The notes: generated by a model from the sequence alone, not told the origin. A stretch of 64,000 bases of DNA from Gautieria morchelliformis (GCA_015179125.1 WHVA01000279.1:62001-126000); one strand, 5' to 3'; positions 11,393-22,105 are shown, counted from the stretch's first letter. A program made the numbers and translations.

Positions 11393-11935
11393 TGTAAGAA
11401 CCCGGCCTTTGGCCGGTTACTTCCGGTAGAACCTTCTTCCGAGCCCGAGCCCTGTGATATTCGTGCCCGAGGACATATGATCCTTATCCTGAGCCCGAGC
11501 CAGAGCCCGAGCTTGAGTTCATATCCAACCTTGATCCCATGCCCGTATCCCCTTAGTTACTGATTCCGCTCCATCACGCATCATTCGTATATTACCTCGC
11601 CCTGACCTCGGCCTCCTGACCTTGCCCTGACCTCCACTAATATGTTTGTCCCTGACTCGTACCCTTGCTCATATATAATCCCCCTTGTATGCATTCCTAC
11701 TACTCAGTCTGAAAATCAACTATTGTATAACTTCGATCCTTAGTTAACTTCTAAGCCTCGCCTCTTATTCGTTTGCCTCTGAAGATGGGACTCGTGCGTA
11801 GGGTCGGTGCAGCACATAAGCTGAAGCCTAGTCCCTCTCCGACTTCCCCATCCAAGCCTCGCCACGTAACCTCGGACCGTACCTCGGGTTTCACTCCTGA
11901 CCTCGGTCAACCTTATGACGGATCGTACCGTAACA
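11393..11935 (+). repeat. Gypsy B LTR shared by B1 and B2
   Basis: 543 bp beginning TGTAAGAACCCGG and ending CCGTAACA, preceded by a purine-rich tract (aaggaggggatac). A TATA-like box (catatataatccccc) lies near 11670. Its partner is the LTR at 17386-18354. To its left is the B1 accessory gene; directly to its right (11936) is reverse transcriptase sequence of B2, so it serves as 3' LTR of B1 and sits where the B2 5' LTR would be. Confidence 0.85.
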
Positions 11936-12088
11936 GCTACATACTCTCTCCCGAGGGTCTCACTATGGTGGACGACAAGGTAAAAGTCATCCAAGGCTGG
12001 CCTGAACCTCCCAAAGTTCACGACATCCAGTCCTTGCTTGGTTTCGCCAATTTCTACCGATGCTTCATTCATAACTATTCCGACATCA

Positions 12089-12488
12089 CACTGGAGGCAT
12101 ATAAAAATTTTCTGGTCTGAAAAACTGTTCAAAAAACTGTAAAGATATTCCAAATTTTTTTAGTGTTTTTAATGTAAAAAAACTTAAACATAATTTTGTG
12201 TTTTTGTTAGAATTTGTTGAGCAAGAAATTTTTAAAAAAAGTTTAAAGTTTTTGCCAGGGTTTTTTATGTCTTTTTATAAATTTCTTTGTGTTTTCACAA
12301 AGAAACCCATAAAAAAACCAGAAAAAAACTTTGAATTTTTTCACAATTTTCTTGCTCAGCAAATTCTAATAAAAACACAAAATTTTATTATAGTTTTTTT
12401 TACATAAAAAACACTAAAAATATTTTGACAATCTTCACAGTTTTTTGAACAGTTTTTCAGACAAGAAAACTTTTATATGCCTGCAGTG
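12089..12488. mobile_element. CACTG-ended foldback MITE, copy 1
   Basis: 400 bp of very AT-rich DNA with inverted ends CACTGGAGGCATATAAAA and CACTGCAGGCATATAAAA. The arms continue inward (ctgaaaaactgttcaaaaaactgt on both sides) to a centre around tttctttgtgttttcacaaagaaa, so the whole element could fold on itself. It is flanked by the 3-bp duplication TCA (12086-12088 and 12489-12491) and splits the B2 pol frame. CACT(G/A) ends with 3-bp duplications are features of CACTA (EnSpm/CMC) DNA transposons. No transposase is present, so it is non-autonomous. Confidence 0.8.
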
Positions 12489-13364
12489 TCACCATTCCTT
12501 TGACCTGACTTACCCGCAAGGGTACCCCTTGGAACTTTTCCGAGGAGTGTCGACAAGCCTTCAATGTGTTGAAAAAGGCGTTCACCACTGCTCCTATCCT
12601 TACCCACTGGATTCCTGACCTTCCACTAATTGTAGAGACGGACACTTCAGATTACACCCTCGCGGCAATCTTATCATTGCAAACCTCGGAAAGCAAACTT
12701 CATCCCGTCGCTTTCCACTCCCGCACGTTCACCTCTACCGAACTCAACTACGATGTTCACGACAAGGAGCTCCTGGCGATCTTTGAAGCCTTTCAACGCT
12801 GGCGACACTACCTTGAGGGTCCTGGCGACCCTGTCGATGTTATAACCGATCATAACAACCTTGAATACTTTTCAACAACGAAGCTCTTAACCCGTTGACA
12901 AGCTCGGTGGTCAGAATACCCCTCTCAATTCAACCTCGCCATCCGTTTCGGACCTGACCGCCTCGGAAAGAAGCCTGACTCTCTCACTAGACGATGGGAC
13001 GTCTACCTTAAAGAGGGGAATAGCGACTATGCCACCATAAACCCACAGAACCTACGGCCAGTGTTTACTCAACACCAGTTGGCATCGTCCCTTAGAGCTA
13101 CTAACCTCGCTCCCATCGTACTCCGAGCCACTTCGCTGCTTGATACTGAGCAGATCCGAGCTGACATCCTAGCGAACCTTTCCTTGGACCACAGACCCTG
13201 AGGGCTTTCTCAAGCTTGAAAACCGACCCTATGTTCCAGCGGCCCAAGATCTTTGACTTCGCATCCTGCAATACAAACACAACCACATTCTCTCGGGACA
13301 CTTAGGGGTCAACAAGACCTTGGAGCTGATCCAATGAGACTATACTTGGCCAGGGATCAGATCC

Positions 13365-14350
13365 TGTAAGGGAAAACCTGGCTGGTTGTGGAGATCACAC
13401 TACCACACAACTGACAAGGGGAAATCCAAAGTATGTCTAAATGAACGGAGTATACAAGAGAGGGGATTCTCACCTGACAAGGGGAAATCCAAGAAGAAAA
13501 GTCTAAGGACCCCCAATGTCAGCGAGCCAGTATGATACTATGCTGGGCAGCCAGGGCCAACACTTGGCACCCACCATCAACCCTGCATCCTCCTGACCTC
13601 CCTGACCCTTGATCGACCCTTGATGTCACCTATTACGTGAGTCGCTTGATTTCCGACACTGTTCCGAGAGTGGAAGTCGGAAATTGGAGTGGAACTGGCA
13701 AAGCGAACAGAACTGGTGGAAGTTCTCCCAGAAGTGGAATCATTTCCGAACGTGGAGGCGGACTCGGAACTGGAAGCGGAGTCGGAAATGGAGTCGGAAC
13801 TGGGTGTGGTGTCGGAACTGGAAATGGAAAACAGGGTGTCCCCTGATGTAGAGGACAGGAATTATAGGCAGTAGGAATGGACTTCTTGCTCAAAAGAATA
13901 GACTAGAAATTAATTCACTCTCTCAGTGAATTTAGTTGTCACTATAAATATATTATACACTACCTAGAAATTAATTCACTACAGAGGATTTCTAGGTCAA
14001 TAAATCGAAAGAATGCTAGACTAATTTACTTGCCTCTCTCAGTGAATTTAGTTGTCACTGAGAGAGGGGGAAACTGTTTCACTGCGCATGTACTACTACC
14101 CGGCCCTTTAGCGCCCAAGAGCTCGCGCGTCGAAGTCATTTCAGACTCCGCTGGGTGCAGCCGCTTGTGAAAGTAGGAATAACAAGATGAAATGGAGAGA
14201 TAGGGAGTGAGTGGAAAATTTCGAAAATAACCAGAGAAATGGATGCATGATACAAGAACAACATGAGAAGAAATTGAGAAAGCACACAACAAATTGGATA
14301 TATTATGCTTGATTTTGGTGCAGGAGCATCAATGCACCCAACACCTGACA
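13365..14350 (-). repeat. Solo LTR of family A, interrupted by a family D LTR
   Basis: The LTR sequence (tgtaagggaaaacctgg ... gtgtcccctga, resumed as ca at 14349-14350) inserts in B2 pol with a perfect 5-bp duplication GATCC (13360-13364 and 14351-14355). Its last two bases are separated by the family D LTR at 13847-14343. A solo LTR with a clean duplication implies insertion of a full element and later LTR-LTR recombination. Confidence 0.88.
13847..14343 (-). repeat. Solo LTR of family D
   Basis: 497 bp reading tgtagaggacagg ... gcacccaaca on plus, that is TGTTGGGTGC ... TCCTCTACA on minus. It is flanked by CCTGA (13842-13846 and 14344-14348). Inside is a perfect palindromic motif, cactgagagag with its complement ctctctcagtg. 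It is the youngest layer of a three-level nest: B2 pol, then A LTR, then D LTR. Confidence 0.88.
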
Positions 14351-15752
14351 GATCCTTTGTCAAAGAGTATTGCAAGACTTTCACCACTTGTATGCGAAGC
14401 AAGCTGCAACGTCACAAGCCCTATGGTCTCTTCAAACCACTTCCCTTTCCAAAGAAGCCTTGGAATTCCATCTCTATGGATTTCATTGAGCAGCTCCCAC
14501 CTTCATCCGAGTTCACCTCCATACTAGTGATTGTTGACCGCTTCACTAAGCATGTTATCTTCATTCCGACCACAGACAAGATAACCTCGCAAGAGCTCGC
14601 TCACCTCTTCGTCCTTCATGTCTTTTCCAAGGATGGAGTCCCCTCACACGTCACCTCGGACAGGGGTTCCGAGTTCGTCTTCCACGTCTGGCGTTCTCTA
14701 GGGAAGGCCTTGGACATGCGGTTGCATTTCACCTTGGGATATCATCCCGAGGGTGATGGTCAAACCGAGCCTGCTAACCAGACCCTGGACCAGTACCTCA
14801 GAATATATTGCAACTATCAGCAGTCCAATTGGGCTTCACTCCTTCCCCTTGCCAAGTTCACTTACAACAATGCACCTAGCGCAACCACTGGTATATCTCC
14901 GTTCTTTGCTAACAAGGGTTACCACCCCAACCTCGCGGTTCACCCCGAGCGTGACCTCGCCTCAGCACGAGCGCGAGACTTCATGGTTGACCTGGATGAG
15001 CTTCACCAAGAACTTCGCCGCGCCATCCTTGAGGCTCAGAAGACATACCAAGCCTCGGCTTATGTTCATCGCAAACCCCCCCCTGATTTCCAAGTAGGAT
15101 CCCTCGCCATTGTGAAGGCACAGTACTTCAGAACAACTCAACCCACTATGAAACTTGCCGAGAGGTTTTTGGGTCCTTTTGAGGTCATTTCCCAAGCAGG
15201 TACTCACTACTTCACTCTTCGACTTCCAGGACACATGCATTCAGTCCACCCAGTATTCCACGTATCCATGCTCAAACCAGCCTCGCCCAACACCATTCCG
15301 AACCGAGTTCAGCCTCCTCCACCCCCAGTCGTCATCGATGGTGAGCCCGAGTTTGAAGTCTCAGAATCCCTCAAGTCCAAGATCAATAATAGAAGAAAGA
15401 GCTGCAAGCTGCTCTATATTGTTAGGTGGACTGGTTATGAGGGTACCGACAAAGAAACCTCATGGATACTCGCTTCCAAGCTTGATCATGCCTCGGATCT
15501 GGTCACAGACTTTCACGAGTCTTATCCGGGCAAGCCGGGACCGTTGACTGCTCTATGATCATTTCCTTGTTTAACCCCCGTGACCCCCCAGTAGTTAGAT
15601 AACCTAAATCCCTCGCAATTGAACAACAAAAAGAAAGAAAACAACAAGAAAATTCCAATATTCCCTGAGTTAGGTTACTCCAACATCCTGATATCATCCA
15701 CCTCGCTCCCCTCGCTATCCTCGCCTGACTCCTCCTTGTTACTACTACTGCT

Positions 15753-17212
15753 TCACTCCACTAGACACCCATTTCCCCCATATTCTGCCAAGTCTCTTGC
15801 TGCCTGCATCCGCTTCAAATAATTTCGCCTCCTGCTTATCCTCATGAATTCCACATCCGCCCTATTCATCCTATCATTCACCACCCTAAACTCCCCCAGC
15901 AACTCGCCAACCTTTTCGCCAACCTTGCCAACCTTGCCAACCTTCTTCCCCACATCCCTCACCGCCGCTATCAACTCCCTCATCTCCGCACTTCGCTCTG
16001 ACCTTTTCGTCTTCTTGTCCTCCTTCGCCTTCTGACCTTCCTCCACCTCGACTTCCTTCCCCTCACTCTGACTTGCCTCCCCAACCTCTCTCCCCTCACT
16101 CCGCCTCGCTTCCCCAACCTCCTTTCCCTTTTCCTTGCTCAGCCTTGCTTCCATTCGCTCCACCCTCATCTCCAAATTCCGCTCAAGCCAATCACTTGAG
16201 TCATTGTCATCCTCAACCTTGTCCCACACCTTGGCCTCTTTCCTCGGCCTCGGTCCGTCCTCGCTGTCCTCGCTCCGCGCCCGCTTCGTGCCCGCCTTGC
16301 TTGCCTGACCTTTCCCCTTGTTCACTTTACCGTGACGGCCGTGGGCTATACTGCAGCCCAGCGACCATGTCCTGCACCAGACGCAGGCACTGAGGTCGGG
16401 GAGCCCACAGTTGAGGCTCACAGTGCCCAAACAAGTATATGCTGCAGGCATAGAAGGTTTTCTGGTCTGAAAAACTGTCAAAAAAATGTAAAGATTTTCC
16501 TAATATTTTTAGGGTTTTTTATGTAAAAAAAACTATAATAAAATTTTATGTTTTTATTAGAATTTGTCGATCAAGAAAACTGTAAAAAAATTCAAAGTTT
16601 TTTGCAGGGTTTTTGATGGGTTTCTTTGTGTTTTCACAAAGAAACTTATAAAAACATATAAAAAACCCTGGAAAAACTTTAAACTTTTTTACAATTTTCT
16701 TGCTCAACAAATTCTAACAATCACACAAAATTTATTAAAGTTTTTTTTTACATTAAAAACCCTAAAAAAGTTTGGAATATCTTTACAGTTTTTTAACAGT
16801 TTTCCAGACCAGAAATGTTTTATATGCCTCCAGTGATCGTCGCGCTCCTCACAGCGCGTGCACCTCGCCTTGGCCTTGGTTGCGATCTGCCACTCGCGAG
16901 GTCCTCCATCGGTGAGCTTGTACCCATATAGGCACAAGTCCATTGGGTGGTATGCAAACAGCATACACTTATACTACTCAAGTCAGCGACATTGATCACA
17001 AGAGAGTACCGTACTCACCTTTTTGCCCTTCGGCCCTTCCTCCCACGGTTTCCGCATGTCTATGGCACCATCCTCCTCGATGGGCCTCGGGACCACCTTG
17101 GGAATAACCTCGCCCGAGGAGCTGTCCTCCGGGGACAGTAGTGTTTGGTCAAAGATGTTGTCGGCGCTGTTCACGTCGACTGCAGAATTGAAGAGAGCTT
17201 GAGCGCGCACCA
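15753..17212 (-). pseudogene. Gypsy B2 antisense accessory gene: Cys-rich head, coiled-coil tail
   Basis: It reads opposite to pol, between pol and the 3' LTR. The first exon-like block starts at the ATG at 17212 (MVRAQALFNSAVDVNSADN) and ends at a gtgagt donor near 17018. The second has LFAYHPMDLCLYGYKLTDGGP and CTRCEERD. The last, 15753-16420, carries CVWCRTWSLGCSIAHGR, a basic patch (KRARSEDSEDGPRPRK) and a long charged region (ERMEARLSKEKGKEVGEARR, DVGKKVGKVGKVGEKVGELLGEF) predicted to be coiled coil. Spaced CxxC pairs resemble small zinc-binding heads seen in fungal nuclear proteins. A MITE (16440-16835) splits it. Function unknown; broken, with the MITE and possibly a few other breaks. 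Confidence 0.6.
16440..16835. mobile_element. CACTG-ended foldback MITE, copy 2
   Basis: 396 bp, the same inverted-arm structure as copy 1, with a perfect central palindrome (aagtttctttgtg/cacaaagaaactt) near 16625-16650. The left end is mutated (tgctgcaggcata in place of cactgcaggcata). The 3-bp flanks are ATA on the left and ATC on the right, an imperfect duplication. It interrupts the B2 antisense accessory gene. Confidence 0.75.
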
Positions 17213-17385
17213 TACTCCTTGGCACTTGGTTTTGCTGCCTCCTACCGAGCCTTTGATCTAACCTCAGCTATGATTTAAGCTTTGCCTTGCCAGCTACTTA
17301 ACATCGGGCCAGGATCTATATTCGAGGATAGGCGAACCTTGTTCATATTACGGCCTCGGGGGTCTCGGCCATAAGGGGGGGATAC

Positions 17386-18354
17386 TGTAAGGACCCGGCC
17401 TTTGGCCGGTTACTTACCAGTACAACCCTTGTTTCCGAGCCTGAGCCTTGTGATACTCGTGCCCGAGTACTCGTGATTCTATGGCTGCGCCTGAGCCCGA
17501 GCTTGAGCTCATATCCGACCTTGATCCCATGCCTGAATCCCCTTAGTTACTGATTGTCAGGGGACACCCTGTTTTCCACTTCCAGTTCCGACACCACACC
17601 CAGTTCCGACTCCATTTCCGACTCCGGTTCCGGTTCCGATTCCATCTCCGCCTCCGCTTTCGGAAATGATTCCGCTTCTGGGAGAACTTCCACCAGTTCT
17701 GTTCACCTCGCCAGTTCCACTCCAATTTCCGACTTCCACTCCCGGAACAGTGTCGGAAATCAAGCGACTCGCATAATAGGTGGCATCCAGGGTCGATCAA
17801 GGGTCAGGGGGATGCAGGGTTGATGGCGGATGCCAAGTGTTGTCCCTGGCCACGCAGCGTAGTATAATACGGGCTCGCTGACATTGGGGGGTCCTTAGAC
17901 TTTTCTCTTTGGATTTCCCCTTGTCAGTTGTGTGGTAGTGTGATCTCCACAACTAGCCAGGGTTGCCCTTACACTGATCCCATTCCATCACACATCATTC
18001 GTGTATTGACTTCGCCCTGACCTTGCCCTGACTCCCTCGTATATGCTCGCCCCTGACCCTTGCCCTCACTCGTATATAAACCCCCTGTATGCATTCCTAT
18101 TCCTCAGTTTGACAATCAACTATCATACCCTTTGATCCTTAGTTAGTTTCTAAGCCTTTGCCTCTTGAGCCAAACCTCGCCTCTTATTTGTTTACCTCCG
18201 AAGTTGGGACTCGTGCGTAAGGTCGGCGCAGCACATAAGCTGAAGCCAAGTCCCTCTCCGACCTCCCTATCAGAATCTCGCTCCATAACCTCGGACCTTA
18301 CCTTGGGTTTCGCTCCTGAGCTCGGTCAACCTGACGAAGGATCATATTGTCACA
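17386..18354 (+). repeat. Gypsy B2 3' LTR, split by a family A solo LTR
   Basis: It begins TGTAAGGACCCGGCC after a purine tract (ataagggggggatac) and ends ATTGTCACA. Without the inserted LTR at 17555-17973 it is about 545 bp, matching 11393-11935. A TATA-like box (cgtatataaaccccc) lies near 18073. Divergence from the left LTR is clearly higher than between the A1 LTRs, so B2 is older than A1. Confidence 0.83.
17555..17973 (+). repeat. Solo LTR of family A, short form
   Basis: 419 bp from tgtcaggggacacc to ggttgcccttaca, with a perfect 5-bp duplication CTGAT (17550-17554 and 17974-17978) inside the B2 LTR. It lacks the extra copy of the ctttggatttccccttgtca stretch found in long-form LTRs. 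Confidence 0.9.
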
Positions 18355-18558
18355 GCAATGGAGGTCCTTAGATTTTCCTCTTTCAATCCTCCTTTGCTGG
18401 ATCATGTGAGTTCTTCTGTCTAGGGAGAGTTCAGCATGCAGAAGCTCCGGAGGATGATCCATGTAAGCAACATCAACGGAAGTCTGAACTCCTCAGGACA
18501 GCTCACAGCAGTTCTGGCCGCCATCCTCAGGTTTAATGGACATTCCAAGAGAACTACA

Positions 18559-18983
18559 TGTAGAGGACAGGAATTATGGCAGTAGGACTGGACTTGATGC
18601 TCAAAAGAAGACTAGAAATCAATTCACTCTCTCAGTGAATTTAGTTGTCACTGAGAGAGGAGGGAAATGTGTCTCATGCGCATACACTACTAGCCGGCGC
18701 TTTAGCGCCCGTGATGCCACGGTGTGCCATGCTAAGCGCCCGTAGAACGTACCACGGTGGTGAACAGCCGCAGCTCACAAAGGAAATCAGTCCACAACCA
18801 CCCACAAAGGGTCGGTTGGACAGAACATGAAAAGAAGTAGAAATATAGCTTCGAAAAATCAGAGAAAAATTTGACAAATCATAGAATGAATGTCAGCATG
18901 GTTTCAAGTCAAAATCAAAAGAAATACGAATGGTGGAATCTATTTGGCTTGATTTTGGTGCAGGAGCATAAATGCACCCAACA
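18559..18983 (-). repeat. Solo LTR of family D
   Basis: 425 bp with ends tgtagaggacagg ... gcacccaaca and a perfect duplication CTACA (18554-18558 and 18984-18988). It lies inside the old Gypsy fragment. It is shorter than the copy at 13847-14343 because of an internal difference around the ctctctcag palindromes. Confidence 0.88.
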
Positions 18984-19544
18984 CTACATTCATAGTCGCT
19001 TCCCTTGGGGTGCAGGACATCTTCATCGGCTTCCCTTGGGTCCAAAATCATAACCCATAGATTGACTGGCAATGCGGCAAAATCACCATGGGCCACTGTC
19101 CAGATCAGTGCCATACCTGCTGAGATGAGGAGTGAGAAGAGCAGAAGGAACTGAGGAAGACTGAGTGGAGGGTGCAGATAAGCTGCTCAGGCCCACACCC
19201 AGCAGTTGTTGATGAGTGTGAAGGCAATGAATCTGAGGCCAACCTCTCGGGAACCTCAGACCATGAACAAGGACACCCTGCTAGTCTACTGCAGGAGGGA
19301 GACCACTTGCTCTACCTTGACATACCCCCTGCACCTGAACTGGAGGTTATCTGAGTGGCAACCACATCATCCCAGTGCCTTGCCAAGGCCTCCCAGGAGT
19401 ATGCCAATGTTGGAGTTACAAGTGTGACCTTGCCATGTCCACAAGCACCCCTTCATCTGGGGTCCTTGAGACACAATTCAGAGTTTCACAGTTTTTTCCC
19501 TCAGTCTTACCACACATTGTAGACTGAGGTAAACCATCCTTACA

Positions 19545-19887
19545 CACTGGAGGCATATAAAAAATTTCTGGTCTGAAAAACTGTTCAAAAAACTGTAAAG
19601 ATATTCCTTTTTTTTTAGTGTCTTTAATGTAAAAAGACTTTAACAAAATTTTGTGTTTTTGTTAGAATTTGTTGAGCAAGAAAATTGTATAAAAGTTTAA
19701 AGTTTTTTTGCAGGGTTTTTTTTAGGTGTTTTTATAAGTTTCTTTGTGAAAACACAAAGAAACCCATAAAAAACACAAAATTCTATCATAGTTTTTTTAC
19801 ATAAAAAAAACACTAAAAATATTTGGAAAATATTTACAGCTTTTTGAACAGTTTTTCAGGCAAGAAAACCTTTCTATGCCTGCAGTG
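19545..19887. mobile_element. CACTG-ended foldback MITE, copy 3
   Basis: 343 bp, ends CACTGGAGGCATATAAAA and its inverted partner ending GCCTGCAGTG, flanked by the 3-bp duplication ACA (19542-19544 and 19888-19890). The centre has aagtttctttgtg next to aaacacaaagaaac. It lies in the old Gypsy fragment. Confidence 0.85.
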
Positions 19888-20525
19888 ACATTCACTTAAT
19901 GCACATTATTGATGATCCCTGTACCTAGAACTAATCTTCTAGTACAGTCTCCAATAGCCAAGGTGGAGGCCAAGATCCTGGAGTACCTGTGGTGTTTTGA
20001 AGATGTCTTTTCCAAAGAGTCTTTTGACACCCTGCCAACTTGGAAAATCTAGGACCATACAATTGAACTCGAGCCCAGATCCAAGCCAATGAAATGCAAG
20101 GTGTACCCGCTTTCACTGTTGGAGCAAGTCAAACTGGATAACTTCCTGCAGGAGAACCTCTGCACCGGGAGGATCACCCTGTCTAAGTTGCTGATGGCCT
20201 TCACAGTCTTCTTCATCAAGAAGAAGGACAGATTCCTCCGCCTGGTGCAGGACTACCGAGCCTTGAATGTAATTATGATCAAGAACAGGTATCCAATCCT
20301 GCTCATCTCCAAGTGCATCAACCAACTCTGAGGTGCAAGGTACTTTATGAACTTGGACATCCAACAATAATGTCCATATTCAGGAAGGAGACAAGTGGAA
20401 GGCTGCCTTCCACACAAACTGAGGCTGGTTCGAACCTCAGGTTATGTTCTTCAGCCCTATGCACAGCCTGGTGACCTTCCAGACAATGATGAACGATGTT
20501 TTCCAAGATATGCTTATGGATGGCA

Positions 20526-20786
20526 TCTGTCATGACTCATTTATTTCTTGTATCCAGTAACTCCATTTTCCCTTTCATCACTCCACTTCTATGTTCGCTG
20601 CATTCACTCTTCGCTGAACTTGCCGAATGGTTATTCACTACTCACATCACTTGCCAGTAGGCATGCCATCAAACATGATTGACATCCTTTACCTGGCTTG
20701 ATGGTTCATCACTGGCCCCATCATCTTCCTGACTCAACCCCCATTAGGTGTTCCCATGGCCAGAATGCATTTGCGGGACATCCGAC
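20526..20786. other. Unassigned, possibly an LTR piece
   Basis: The text starts tgtcatgactcatttat near 20528 and is rich in pyrimidines (ccattttccctttcatcactccacttc), loosely like the start of the family G LTRs (tgttatgacc). No end or partner was found and no coding region is visible. Confidence 0.25.
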
Positions 20787-20958
20787 CACTGGAGGCATAT
20801 AAAGTTTTTCTGGTGTGAAAAACTGTTCAAAAAACTGTAAATATATTCCAAAATTTTTTGTGTGTTTAATGTAAAAAAAAAACTTTAACAATATTTTATG
20901 TTTTTGTTAGAATTTGTTGAGCAAGAAAAGTTTAAAGTTTTTTGCAAGGTTTTTTATC
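20787..20958. mobile_element. CACTG-ended MITE, copy 4, truncated
   Basis: The left arm (cactggaggcatataaag ... gaaaaactgttcaaaaaactgt) is present to about 20958. The right arm is missing and unrelated sequence (ccctctgggatgcatcc) follows. Confidence 0.75.
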
Positions 20959-22105
20959 CCTCTGGGATGCATCCATGCACCACGGTGCCCCCAGCCCCGT
21001 CAGGCATCCCAGCAGCCAGCCAGCCAGGTTGGCCACACTGTGCGTGACACATGACGTGATGCCATGCTCATTAGTGATACTCTGCGCTCGGGCTCAAGCC
21101 TGAGCTGAGTCTGGCCAATCCCTGTTTGAGCCCGACCCTAGCCCAACCCAGCCCGGTTTGAGCCCACCAAATGGGCTGGGCTTCTACCTCGCGGAAGGGC
21201 AGGCCCTGGGCTTAAGCCCGGGTTTTGCGGCACTTATATGGTACTTCTTTGCCTTGATTTGGATGGCAACTGATATACATTAAACAAAGTTCTTTCTCTC
21301 AATTTCCCTCCTGCCTGAAGACGTATGTTGGGGATCACCAACAGCAGTTGACCGAATTGCAGAACCAATTCACTGACCCCAGCAATGTGTCCGTTCTGGC
21401 ACTTGCTTCACATGCTGCTGCCAAATGTCTTGCCATGGCCAAACTGCCCTCCACTCCATCGCCAGGGGCCTTGTGCTTGTCCTTTGTCTTTTCCTTATGC
21501 CTGGTCTTCCACTCATCCTTTGTCTACGCGAGTGCGATGCGTCATCGATGTGTCAATGCACCGAAGTGCTGCTTGGGATCTCCAGATCCCAACACTCAAT
21601 TTCCCACTAGATACTGAATTTCCCTGCGACCTGGTGTAAGTAAGTGAAGCGTCGTTAGAGGTGCGGATAGAGTGGTATTGGCCATGTTGCGCTTGTGTTG
21701 AACCCCGGGGGATGCTGTCCGGGTTGTGCTCACACCCTCGCTGTCTATGTTGGGCACTCTGTGTCTGCACCTTGCCTTTCCGTCAAGATGGAGGTTCCCC
21801 ACTTCTTCAATGATATCAATCTGCTTCACCGTTTTTGCCTTACACTGCCTTTTGCTTTTTGAAGGCAGTGAAAAATCAAATTCTTTGGCACCATCTTCCT
21901 TGTTGTCCTGCACATTCTGTGAGCTCTCACCTGGATCTTCACGTACTCCTAGGCTGTCGGTAGCGTGAAGCGAGGTGAGATGCTCCGTGGGTATGGAATT
22001 AACCATACCCAATGCTTCGGCGTCTTCCTGCATTTCACACAGTAGGCGGTGAACCTCTTGTAGGTGTTTCCGGCTATGCTCATGACTCTCCAAGGGCGCT
22101 TCAGA
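20959..22105. other. Mostly unassigned sequence with one unrecognised minus-strand frame
   Basis: From 20959 to 21300 there is low-complexity text on the word agcccgggcc (agcccgaccctagcccaacccagcccgg). A minus-strand frame covers about 22105-21596; its first part in the open frame belongs to the C2 LTR and should be ignored. The remaining about 165 residues (LESHEHSRKHLQEVHRLLCE, SLPSKSKRQCKAKTVKQID, DIIEEVGNLHLDGKAR) are charged, without a motif I know. It could be a host gene fragment. Confidence 0.3.

Larger units (their letters stand above)
2218..11935 (+). mobile_element. Ty3/Gypsy element B1, 5'-truncated, interrupted by element A1
   Basis: B1 runs left to right: RNase H and integrase (2222-4294), a gap filled by element A1 (4330-10614), the remains of an antisense accessory gene (10743-11219), a purine-rich tract and the 3' LTR (11393-11935). 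Its 5' LTR, gag, protease and most of reverse transcriptase are missing. Compared with sister copy B2, roughly 0.6 kb of the region between pol and the accessory gene is absent at the A1 insertion point. The element is broken, with several breaks and large deletions. Family assignment rests on domain order and an integrase followed by a chromodomain, typical of fungal chromoviruses. Confidence 0.85.
11938..15558 (+). pseudogene. Gypsy B2 pol remnant (RT end, RNase H, integrase, chromodomain)
   Basis: The first part shows the RT thumb (SLLGFANFYRCFIHNYSD). After the MITE comes RNase H (LPLIVETDTSDYTLAAILS), then a gap of solo LTRs. After them come the integrase (SMDFIEQLPPSSEFTSILV, HVTSDRGSEFVFHVW, YHPEGDGQTEPANQ) and the chromodomain (LLYIVRWTGYEGTDKETSW). 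The open stretch at 14305-15558 begins in LTR DNA by chance, so its first residues are not element protein. It matches B1 pol closely, with scattered differences. Fossil. Confidence 0.85.
11936..18354 (+). mobile_element. Ty3/Gypsy element B2, internally deleted and multiply invaded
   Basis: After the shared LTR, sequence starts within the reverse transcriptase (LSPEGLTMVDDKVKVIQGW), so gag, protease and most of RT are absent. The order is RT end and RNase H (11938-13360), integrase with chromodomain (14351-15558), antisense accessory gene (15753-17212), purine tract, 3' LTR (17386-18354). Insertions inside it are two MITEs (12089-12488, 16440-16835) and family A solo LTRs (13365-14350, 17555-17973), the first of which itself contains a family D LTR. 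The element is broken with many breaks and is older than its insertions. Confidence 0.85.
18370..20525 (+). mobile_element. Old A-lineage Gypsy fragment (protease to early RT)
   Basis: Weak but co-linear similarity to A1/A2 pol: ILRFNGHSK, then after the D LTR DIFIGFPWVQNHNP and ISCSGPHPAV, then EGDHLLYLDIPPAPELEVI, then after a MITE EYLWCFEDVFSKESFDTLP, KCKVYPLSLLEQVKLDNFL, FFIKKKDRFLRLVQDYRALN and a decayed start of the RT palm. It is heavily broken with many breaks and no LTRs found, so it is the oldest Gypsy in the window. It contains the D solo LTR 18559-18983 and the MITE 19545-19887. Confidence 0.75.

Noticed and set aside
14305-15558. 417-residue frame taken as a complete integrase gene
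   Set aside because: Its first residues are solo LTR sequence; the frame opens by chance across the insertion junction.
20425-20440. ggttcgaacct resembling a tRNA T-loop
   Set aside because: No acceptor or anticodon stem around it; it lies in the decayed RT of the old Gypsy.
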